A stretch of DNA of 11,374 nt from Krasilnikovozyma curviuscula (Eukaryota > Basidiomycota > Tremellomycetes > Cystofilobasidiales > Mrakiaceae), in the NCBI GenBank assembly GCA_014825775.1, contig MVAQ01000376.1:1-11374 (forward strand), read 5' to 3'. Shown here piece after piece: positions 1 through 8,147 of this stretch. Each line of letters begins with the position of its first letter. Position 1 is the first letter of the stretch. The position numbers were made by a program, and so were the translations under genes. Below the pieces are notes generated by a model, which saw nothing but the letters and a program-made list of their open reading frames with translations, had not been told where the DNA came from and ran no database searches.

Positions 1-130
1 CAAGAAGAGGAAAAAGGCTAAGCTTGCCGCTTCTGCTAACGTCTCGAGCGGTGTCACTGTCACTGCTGAAGACTCTGCCCCGGTAGCCACCCTCCCAGCG
101 ATGGCTACTAATACTCTGGTCGCTGCCTAG
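1..130 (+). CDS. 3' end of an unidentified protein-coding gene
   Basis: Reading from base 2, 42 codons are open and end at a TAG at 128-130. The tail begins with a basic cluster (KKRKKAKLAA) that could act as a nuclear localisation signal, and continues as a Ser/Thr/Ala/Val-rich low-complexity stretch ending in TNTLVAA. The codon run is clean and the composition looks like a disordered C-terminus. The gene starts left of the window, so no domain is visible and the product cannot be named. The call rests on the open frame into the window edge and its protein-like composition. A chance open frame is possible but less likely, because the other two forward frames are less plausible (frame 1 stops at codon 7). 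Confidence 0.5.
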   Translation, partial: KKRKKAKLAASANVSSGVTVTAEDSAPVATLPAMATNTLVAA

Positions 131-772
131 AGTGGAAACTCTGTCATCTGAAACAGCAAGTCGCTTTTGCCGTGATTTCTCTTTGGGCGAGGCATTTACT
201 CAATCTTGCTCCGTTTGTCTCCCTCCTATAGGTTGTTGCGCGAACCTCTAGCGCTACAATACAACTTCATAATCAGTATCGCTCATGTCAGTTCCTTCAT
301 TATTAGTAAAAAGGCAGTCAATATGTAATATGGAAGATGTTGGATCACTCTCTCGTAACAGGTAGTTTGTGAGAATAGGGATAGCGGAACTTGTTGCGTA
401 GGGTTGTGGGGCGCTCGAGCGCTCAAACTAGGAAGAGAAGGCTCACTTTGTTGTATTCATATCGAACATCTTCTTGTAATTCAGGTTCTCTTAAGAGTGC
501 GGTGCCACCTCACAGACCGCTGTTGCTACTGGTTGCTGGTTTTGTGATGATTGTGCTGCGCTCACATTCGCCACTCAGCAATCGTTCCCCCCTGTCAATC
601 TTTGTCAAACTCCGCTCTGTTTTGATTGTTAGCAGTCTCATAAAGGAATCGAAAAGCTCTCAGTATGAGACCCTCTTGGAAGGAGTGAGCTGCTGGGTCG
701 CAAAATCCAGCTGAAGAGGTAGAAACGTCATCTGATCGTAACTCGTGCTCCAAAGAATTTTGGTGGCTCCGA
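131..772. other. Intergenic region, no convincing gene
   Basis: This holds the presumed 3' UTR of the left gene and the upstream region of the repeat-protein gene. A forward open frame at 391-714 lacks an ATG at its start, has no recognisable motif and no splice pattern, so I treat it as chance. A CCCCT pentamer, the core of the yeast stress-response element, lies near 588-592, but a single 5-base match proves nothing. No tRNA, repeat or minus-strand gene was seen. Confidence 0.6.
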
Positions 773-780
773 TATAAAAA
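773..780 (+). promoter_or_regulatory. TATA box of the repeat-protein gene
   Basis: TATAAAAA lies 62-69 bases before the ATG at 842. A start of transcription about 30 bases downstream would give a short leader of roughly 30-40 bases with a CT-rich stretch (CTCATTCCCAACCCC) near 803-817. The start context TTAAAAATGACA is A-rich at the -3 position. A strong TATA with a short leader is typical of highly expressed or stress-induced fungal genes; that link is inference. Confidence 0.55.
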
Positions 781-841
781 GGTCGATGAGCTCAGAGTTG
801 CATCTCATTCCCAACCCCATCACAAAATATTAGCATTAAAA

Positions 842-3035
842 ATGACAGCTACAATCTTACAACAGACATCCCTCCCAATCAGGGAACCCAACCAGGCTGC
901 GACCACGGGTGGCCTTGGATCCTCCCCCATTGTCCAATCTTTGAACCATTCTTCTGGAGGAGAGGGGCTTACCAGAGACCAGCTGGCTAGTCAGAAGGCC
1001 TCCACCGTGCTGAAGCCCACTGGAAATACTGCCCTGCCCAGTGAAGAGCTCGTTCGCGAGACAGCCGTAAGCCTGTTCCCATCTCCCCAGCCGCGCCGTC
1101 ATCACGCTCCATCAATTTCAAAGTTAAACCTCATTGACGAAACCGATCATCGTTTTGTGTTTGGTTCATATTATAGGACCTTAAAGCGGCCGGGGCTTCT
1201 GGTCTTGGTGGTGCTGGAGGAGCTGAAGTTGCCAAAGCCAACCTTACATCTCAATCACAACCTCTAGCGTCAAACACCACATCCACCGTCCTCCGTCCAA
1301 CTGGGTCAACAGCCTTGCCATCCTCTGAAATTGTCGGTGAGACCGCTGATCTCCATGCTGCTGGTGTCACCGGGATCGGTGGTGGTGGACCTAAGGAAAT
1401 AGCAGCTGCCAATCTCGGTACGTTACCTTCGATGCCAGCCTACCCAGCTTCTAAAACTGGTGAAAGTGAAACCCCTGGTCGACAGCTTCCTGGTGCTTGG
1501 TTAGACAGTGAGTGGCACCATCACACTCTTGTCTGGAGTCTGGCTTGAAGCTGACACATTTGCTGTCACTGTTTCATCTCACTAGACTCTACCAAGCCTG
1601 CGGACACCTCTCTATATGAAGACGTCACAAAAGGAATTAAAGAGGTCAAGCTTGACGAGTACGTCCACGCAGCTGAAGCTGCTGCTGCTGGAGCTGCTGC
1701 CGTCGCTGCTGGGACGGCGACTGGATTGTTTGAGAAAATCCAACACTCGCTTGGATATGGTGATGCAGCTGATGATATTCAACAGAAAGCAGGTCAGTTG
1801 TTATTCCTTCAGTGCCACTATTTTTGGTATCAAGGTCATAACTAACGACCAGTGCTATGGAACATTACCAGCCCATGACCGCATGGCTCGAGTTGCTCCT
1901 ATTGCTGCAGGTGTCGCTTCTGATATCACCGGACACGGTAAAAACGACTACACCTTCGGTCCAGAATCTGGAAACACTACTGCAAACGGCTCTTTCACCG
2001 ATCTCCCATCCTTGGCCGAACAAAGAGTCCCAGGAAGCAGCCCGCTTGCTGCCAACAACGTCATTGGCGCTGGAGCAGTAATTGACGGCAACGTCGACTC
2101 CGCTAATAGAGATGGTTTCTCTAAAGGTGAAGCTGTCGCTATCGGTGGTGCTAGCGCTGCTATTGCTGGTGGTGCTTTGGCCGCAACCAGTAGGCACTCG
2201 TTTCGTTGTGACATCCGACTGGGGAGACACTTTTCTCTAACTTCTCTTCCATCTTTTTTTTTTTGGGCTCAGGAGCTAAGGACCAAGAGCCAGTTTCTGG
2301 AGTCACCAAGGATGGTAACCCCGTCACTCCAGCTGGAGCCGCAGCTGCTATCAACAACATGTCTGGTGCTGCAGCTGGCAAGCCCAACCCAACTCCAAAA
2401 AACAACACCACTCTTCAGTCGACTGGTGCTCCAGCCCTTCCAGCTCCAGAAGCTGTTCAAGAGACGAAAGATCTTGTCCAACAAAGCAGTGCGCCTCAAT
2501 CATCTTCAAAGGGCCCAACCTCTCTTAAACCAACTGGTGCTTCTGCTCTTCCAAACCCCGAAATTGTCTCTGATATCAAGGATCACGTGCATGACTCAAT
2601 TCCCTCTTCTAACACTTCCACTGGTACTACTGCTACTGGTGGTGGCCTCGCCGGTGCAGCTCTTGGCATGCCAGCTTTGACAGGCGTCAAGGAGAACCCA
2701 GACCACGCCAACCCAAACTCTGATCCACACCTCACGGGCGAATCAGCATCGACCATCAAGTCCCAATCTGTCCCTGCTCCAACCATTGGTCATGTCCATG
2801 ACCCAGCTGACGAGCCAGTCTCACCAGCTCCAAGCAGTGGTAAGAAGCCAGGATTCGGATCTGTGATCAAGGGAGAGATAAAGATTGTGAGTATCTATTT
2901 TAAGGTCTGCTGAATGTACTATGCCCTGATGTGACTTGCAACACCCTCTGCCCTTCCGTCCAGATCTCCGGTAAACTTTCGCACAACGACGAGAAGGTGG
3001 CTCTCGGCGAGAAAATTAAGGCCGGTGAAGCTTAA
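842..3035 (+). CDS. Hydrophilic Ala/Gly/Pro-rich repeat protein, possible stress protein (588 aa, 6 exons)
   Basis: Exons are 842-1066, 1177-1507, 1586-1792, 1872-2189, 2273-2886 and 2964-3035; introns of 77-110 nt have GT/AG ends and matching phases (0,1,1,1,0). I do not recognise a named gene. Four copies of a motif occur at residues 54-75, 111-132, 406-425 and 443-462 (for example LKPTGNTALPSEELVRET, LKPTGASALPNPEIVSDI). The first two copies extend into a longer shared block (ADLKAAGASGLGG / ADLHAAGVTGIGG). An Ala-rich stretch lies at about 213-230 after a KGIKEVKLDEY segment. The C-terminal 35-40 residues (KGEIKIISGKLSHNDEKVAL) are Lys/Gly/Glu-rich, like short tail modules common in basidiomycete stress-type proteins (inference). 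No signal peptide or membrane segment is seen. The composition suggests a largely disordered protein, LEA-like in flavour. The exon structure is well supported; the function is not. Confidence 0.78.
1001..2595 (+). repeat. Four in-gene copies of a 'LxPTGxxALPxxExV' coding repeat
   Basis: Copies lie at 1001-1066 (continuing at 1177-1245 across intron 1), 1282-1416, 2407-2484 and 2518-2595. Shared core: Thr/Ser-x-Leu-x-Pro/Ser-Thr-Gly-x-x-Ala-Leu-Pro-x-x-Glu-x-Val, followed by an acidic/polar helix-like segment (ETADL, ETKDL, DIKDH). Copies 1 and 2 are 57 residues apart and the most alike; copies 3 and 4 are 37 residues apart and share KD after the core. This suggests two rounds of internal duplication. 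Only copy 1 is split by an intron, right after its ETA. Confidence 0.75.
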
Positions 3036-3291
3036 GTGAAATCACATGAAATACAAAGTCAAAACGAAACGCATTGTAATACTAGCAGCTCCCTCTGTTT
3101 TTGTTTCTCTTCAATTGTCATAACATAGCTTCATGCTTCTCACGTCAACATTCCATTGTTTTATCCACGAAAGCCATGTATCGAATTTTATCACTCCGCG
3201 GCTCTTATGGATCTAAGAAAGTCATGCTTTCACGAAAAGCAGCAGGTGTTGAAGTGTGATCAAATCTTTTTGCATTCATTTGCGTCTGAAT
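3036..3291. other. Convergent intergenic spacer (256 bp)
   Basis: It lies between the stop codons of the repeat-protein gene (plus) and the mL45-like gene (minus), so it should hold the 3' UTRs and poly(A) sites of both. AT-rich segments are present. A forward open frame beginning near 3256 runs antisense into the last exon of the minus gene and is taken as its shadow. No RNA gene or repeat was seen. Confidence 0.6.
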
Positions 3292-4879
3292 CTAGTTTAT
3301 AAACTTCCAGTCGTGAACATCAAACTTCTCATAGTGCTCCCGCAAACCTCCGACCGTCAGCCTCGCCTTCGCTCTCCATTCCTTCGGAGGCTTGAGCCTG
3401 AAGAGTTCATCCTTCGCTGGCGGCGTTATATCGAACTTCTCCATTAACCAGTATTCAGTTTGTTCAGTGGACTGAGGTGGATTACTTGCGACTTGGAGAT
3501 ACTGTGTGGTTTAAGGGGAGAAGGGAACTCAGCAAGAGGCGATGAAACGGAGAGGTAGAAGTTTTGGCGAAATTTAACTCACAGATTTGGATTTGACCCT
3601 CAAAACAGCTTGGTAAATAGCCAGTTCATCACTTGGCTTGCCATACAGCCATCCGACAATTTTGAACTCTGGAGCTGGATCTGACTCTTCCAACGACCAT
3701 GCCAGTTGAAGCTTTCGTTGGACGATAGTTTTGTTCCTCATGAGCGCGTGAGACCGGATGGGCTCGTATGCAGCAAGGATAATTTTCTGTTCATCTCCGC
3801 TGTGGAGTGTTCGAAACCAGGGTCGAAATGAGGGAAAGGTAGGGGAGGGTATGTCAGCGAGATATAACAAAAAAGTTACTGGAGCGAGCAATCACTAGAC
3901 ATACCTGACTGACGCTTGCATAAAACGAACCCAGGCACCCTTCAGTTCATTCAACGTCGAGACTCGAAGTTCCGGTTGTAAACCGACGTAGCTCCAGTAA
4001 GGTGAAGTCAAGGCGGCGTATTTAACCGAATCTACTTTACTGTCGGTCTGGTGGAAAGCGTAGGAGTATTCACTGATGAGATATGTAGGTGATATGAAGA
4101 GCCATTGTTGACCGATGAAGTTAACAGACCGCAGAGATGGCGCGAAGTCAGCGGAAAGCGCAACTGGGACAACAAAGGAAAGGAAACTGACGCTTGTAAC
4201 TTGCGCCAGATATTGGTAACCCCCTGTGTGGCTCTGTGAAACAGGTTCGGTGCTAGCCGTGCCCACGTTATTTCGTCCTCTTCTGGACCAGCGGGTGGTC
4301 CTTTCCCTTCGATGAACGGTGAGGCGGGCACGAGTTTCTGGAAGTTCGATGTAGGTATCAGTGATAGCCACGGCCTCGGAGCAAATCCATCTAGAGAAGT
4401 CAAACAAGGCGGGTCAGTATGCGACAACCATTTATCCCGGGGCGGATGAAACGAAAGAGGGAGACGAAATCCAGCACGCAAACTTCCTGGAACAGTTTGT
4501 GTCCCACCTGAACATCTCAAACGACCCATACCATGCCTAGAGAGACAATTTACTCACAAGCAGTCTCTCCGCCTTTAAACTCCCGCCCCTGCTTCTCCCA
4601 ATTCGCTATGTACTGTCTTCTGTTCGCTGGATTCTTCAACTGAATTTCAATACGAGCCCTTTGCTGCTGTTCCTCCCTCTCCTTCTCAGCCTTTGCAGCA
4701 GCAGCAGACTCCTTAGTTACTGGAACATTTGACTTTGGCTTTGGCTTTGGTGGTAGCCTGAGTTGCGAAGTCGATGCGAAGTTCCTGCTCTTAGAAGGCC
4801 CAGACGAAGAAACGCTGAAAAAAAGTTGAGTCGTGTTTTTCCTGGGTGCTGATATCATTGCCGAGCTAAAAGAAGCCAT
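3292..4879 (-). CDS. Mitochondrial TIM44-like protein, Mba1/mL45 type (371 aa, 5 exons)
   Basis: Exons in transcript order: 4879-4558, 4390-4192, 4072-3905, 3799-3583, 3501-3292; introns are 167, 119, 105 and 81 nt, all GT/AG, with phases 1,2,2,0 that fit. The N-terminus (MASFSSAMISAPRKN, then FASTSQLRLPP) is Ser/Arg-rich and nearly free of acidic residues, as in a mitochondrial presequence. A Lys/Pro stretch and an EKEREEQQQRA charged helix follow. Residues about 215-345 resemble the TIM44-like fold of mL45/Mba1: a helix ending in SGDEQKI, RNKTIVQRKLQLAWSLEE, a strand KIVGWLYG, AIYQAVLRVKSKS, then EYWLMEKFD. In this family the protein anchors mitoribosomes to the inner membrane and helps insert translation products. 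The start is the first in-frame ATG; no in-frame ATG lies just upstream. Other TIM44-like proteins remain possible. Confidence 0.7.
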
Positions 4880-5207
4880 GCTACTTCTATTAACTCCTAT
4901 TCTGTGAGAATTCCGAGCTTCTGGATATGGCTGTCGAGGTTTTGAGAATCTCAGGTCGTGCTTTGCCTGAGCGTGGCGCCGGAAACAGCGCAATGAAAGG
5001 ATGTCTACCTCGACTTTCCTTGAAGTAGGGAGACTCACGAACAAGAATAGAACTTAGACTTGAGTTTCTAAGGTCTCTGTAGAAATTTTACAGTGATTCG
5101 AAAATACAGTCAAAATCGTTTGTTTACCTTTCGCGTTCAGCTTGGGAAACTACTTGGAAAAAGTGATTCATTACTATAAAATCTCTAATGAGAAGCCAAA
5201 GGCCGAT
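4880..5207. other. Intergenic region upstream of the mL45-like gene (328 bp)
   Basis: It holds the 5' region of the minus-strand mitochondrial gene and the 3' UTR of the first transporter. The mL45 reading frame stays open upstream to about 5044 without an ATG, so I kept the start at 4879. A short minus-strand ATG frame at 5171 (MNHFFQVVSQAERER, then stop) would be an upstream ORF if the transcript reaches that far. No clear TATA box was seen. Confidence 0.5.
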
Positions 5208-7771
5208 TTAATAGGCATAACGGAAGTCGGGGTTCTCCATGTCAGTTAAATCAGCAAAGGCATTCCTATGCTCGATATGCTCCTTGTCATTCGCTTGTCC
5301 CTCCTGACCAGCGATGACCCCAGAAGCGGCTTCAGCGGCTTTTCTCTTCATATGATTACGGCGCATTAAAACCAGGCGGAGAACGATGGACAAGAGGATG
5401 TACAACAGGTAGAGGACGAGGTGCGTGATCCATGCTGAGACATAGCGTGGGGCGGCGTTTGACTAGAGCAAATGGTCAAGAACATCGTTTTTAACTTAGA
5501 GCAATGGGAGACAACATCTGTTTGGAAACGAACCTGGAATACCTGTGGACCGATGATTGCTCCTGGAAATTCAGCAGCAAAAGGAATGTCAGTCAGAAGC
5601 TGTCGAGCCCAACAACAAAATGTTTGAAGCTGATGAGGTAATCAACCAACCGATTGCATAAGCCAAGAAAGCCATGGTCATGACGGTCGTCTTCTTTGTT
5701 GCACCTGCGACGTTTCGAGTCCAGAGAGACCAGAGTAAGTTACCGGTTGAGATGACAAACTGAACAGCGTAGAACGCAATCAATAACCCAGGCTTAAATC
5801 ATGAAAACATCCATGGTATGTCAGTTCGTTATAGTGAGACCAAGGTGGGAGAGAGAAAATTGTGCTGACAGCAGTTGACGAGTTCACAGGAACTGCCATC
5901 AAGACACAAGTTCCAGCGATAGCAGGCAATAACCAAATAATCATCACGAGGATAGTCTGCTCAGTCTTTCTAGCCACCCAAGCTGAGCTGATAAAGATAA
6001 TTAGCGAGATACCTCCTTGGGCTATCATTTTGAAGAGGGCGTGTCAGTAGAAGCAACAACACAAAACCTGATTGACGAGAAAGGTCTCACTCACCCAAAT
6101 TGAGGAGCTGGCTCTGCAGAACCGAGAATCCAAGTCCTTTAACCAGTACATTAGAGAAGATAGCGAGTCCATTTACAATGATGAAAGCAATGATCTGTAG
6201 AAGGATCATGATCCAGACAACTAAGGAGTGGGGTCAAAACTCAGGCGAGAAACAAGATGTATGTCGAAGCATTGACGGCTTACCAGGGTCTTTAACGGAT
6301 TCCCAGAACTGTTGCATCTTCCAAGTTTTTTGACGTGACCCAAGTTCATTTGAACGCAAACGCTCTATCATCAGGACTTTGTCCTCTTCAGACCAGATCT
6401 TAGCTTTCATTGGCGACTGAGAATACCATTTGAAAAAAATAAGTAATGAGCAAGCCGCAAGACGCAGTGAAGCAACGAAAAGAAGAGATGATAGAGGACA
6501 GGTAGGAGGGGAGAACTTACATCTGGTAGGAGCCACAAAATAGCTCCTCCCCATAACACTGTGTATCCCCCAACTGTGAAGAAGAGAACTTTCCAAGCAG
6601 GATACGTTTTAACGTGGTAAATGCCGAAGCTATTGAGCAAAAGCGTTAAGTACTTGGGAGGCGACTCAGTGTTTCAATAAACGCTCACCTAAGTAGTCCA
6701 GAAACAACCAATTGCAATCCTTGCATACCATACTATTTGAAATGAAATAGTTCAGTGCAATGGTTTAGCAGCGACCAGGAGGTCCCTGAGCAGATCAAAT
6801 GATGAAGCTGGTCGCTTACCCAATAGGAAATGACCTGTGCATGTTCTTCTCTCTTGTAGTACATCACAGTAAGGGCCATCAGGCAAGGCTTTATGTAGGA
6901 CTCTGGTCAGTACGAGCGAGTCGAGTTCGCGTGGCAGCAAGAGCATGTATTACCTGAACACCCGATTCGAATACTCCCAGCAGGACTCGAACTGTCATCA
7001 ATCCAGCAAAGTTTGAACAAGCAGCGTGGCACATCTATTAATTCAGGTGAAGAAGTGTCAATGAACCCCGTGATCAATCGTTTAGTAAACCTCAAGTTAT
7101 GAAAGGACTGACTACTATTCCACCCCAAATGATGACCAACGTCCCCAAGAACTTGGCGATGGGTACCCTCTGAATCAGATAGTTCATTCCAAATTCTCCA
7201 GCAATGTACCCAAGGTAGACACCTGTTCCAAGAAGCGAATATTCCTGGCCAACGAGGTTATTATCGCTGTGTTCAAATTGGCTGTCAACTTTGCGCCGCA
7301 TTTCTTCAAAGACGAAATACTGACGTCTGTAACCCCATAATAGAGCTGAATGCAAGCGTCCCTTTGTCCAATGTCTGTGTTAAATATGTGATGAGCATGA
7401 TGGGTAGGATTCTTCTGTTGATAAGGCTGCGAATCCGGATGTTGGTCTCCGCATCGATGACCTTTTCAGGCAGCAATTTAGCAAAATTCGTTAACCACGA
7501 CAGAACAGACAACTTACAATACTAGAGTTGGTGTACTTCGCAACCTATTTTAAGGGAAGCGCCAGAAAAAAAAAAGACTTGTCAGTCAGTCCTCGGAGTC
7601 GGTAAACAAGGTGGGGAATAGAGGACGTACCTCGGGATCAATGTCGTCCTCTGCTACAGTCTTCAGCTTTTGGGTTGGCTGGTTATTCTCTTGATGCTCA
7701 AAGGTGCCCTTTTCCTTCTCATTTGTGGCAGAAGTGTCAACAGATGATACGATGCTAGGTGATGGAGGCAT
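5208..7771 (-). CDS. MFS transporter, anion:cation symporter (Dal5/allantoate permease-like) family, 532 aa, 14 exons
   Basis: Exons in transcript order: 7771-7631, 7544-7518, 7461-7325, 7266-7113, 7034-6954, 6888-6820, 6732-6689, 6629-6521, 6416-6284, 6220-6095, 6021-5870, 5792-5651, 5562-5534, 5462-5208. All introns are GT/AG and the phases fit. The hydrophilic N-terminus (to about residue 74) precedes 12 expected membrane segments, the first ILPIMLITYLTQTLDKGTLAF. Family marks: LDKG at 87-90; GQEYSLLGTGVYLGYIAGEF at 108-127; RVLLGVFESGVQP at 169-181 with YYKREEHAQ after it; the central loop WSEEDKVLMIERLRSNELG; GAIIGPQVF at the eleventh segment; and the tail DLTDMENPDFRYAY. Relatives carry allantoate, nicotinate, pantothenate, biotin or small peptides by proton symport at the plasma membrane; the substrate here cannot be read from sequence. 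Exons 2 (27 nt) and 13 (29 nt) are very small. Confidence 0.9.
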
Positions 7772-8147
7772 TGTTGTTATTTTCCTTCAGGCTGACCCAA
7801 GTTGTGGAGGAAGGGAAGTGGGTTGAGGAGGTCCACATTTCCAGCATTTTATACGACTCGGTAGTAGCTTCTGTCATTCCGGAGGTAGGTACGAAGGTGC
7901 GGGTGGAAGTTGATCATCGCAGGTGAACTTTGATTACGATCTAAAAATGCATGACGTTCGCCACTGTCTTTGAAATGTGACGAAGGTGTTTTCATTGTAA
8001 CGGAGTGCATTAGTAAAAGAGAGGTCCGGTTTTCTACCAAGGGTTACCTAAAGCTTGCCATTGCCTTCGTATGAAACAAAGAACCACCAATAGATAGCTA
8101 GACAAGTGAACCATATGTACAGAAACCTCCAAATGAAATCCCGAATA
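7772..8147 (-). promoter_or_regulatory. Upstream region of the first transporter, with TATA box
   Basis: This 376-bp gap separates the second transporter's stop from the first transporter's start, both on the minus strand. On the minus strand a TATAAAAT lies at 7853-7846, 75-82 bases before the ATG. A CCAAT (8087-8091, plus strand) and an AGATAG GATA-type hexamer (8092-8097) sit side by side about 320 bases upstream. CCAAT and GATA sites are common in fungal nutrient-permease promoters, but single short matches are weak evidence. No gene was seen here. Confidence 0.5.

Noticed and set aside
391..714. Forward 107-codon open frame
   Set aside because: It begins at TTG rather than ATG, has no motif, no splice signals around it, and lies between a stop codon and a TATA box; most likely chance.
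1418..1438. Possible 21-nt intron (GTACGT to CCAG) inside exon 2 of the repeat-protein gene
   Set aside because: Too short to splice, and the frame is open through it; the next donor at 1508 gives a proper 78-nt intron.
2254..2264. Homopolymer T run near 2254-2264 (and an A run at 7567-7576)
   Set aside because: Both lie in introns; on the coding strand each reads as the T-rich tract before an acceptor, so splicing explains them without a separate repeat.
1865..2786. Several minus-strand open frames antisense to the repeat-protein gene
   Set aside because: They mirror the Ala/Gly/Pro-rich coding frame, whose codon bias leaves the reverse strand open; the plus-strand exons splice consistently.
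5862..6333. Plus-strand open frames antisense to the first transporter
   Set aside because: Shadows of exons 9-11 of the transporter; they cross its introns without splice signals of their own.
8087..8097. CCAAT next to a GATA-type hexamer as evidence of nitrogen control
   Set aside because: Only one GATA match in the gap and none clustered; such hexamers occur often by chance, so regulation is not claimed.
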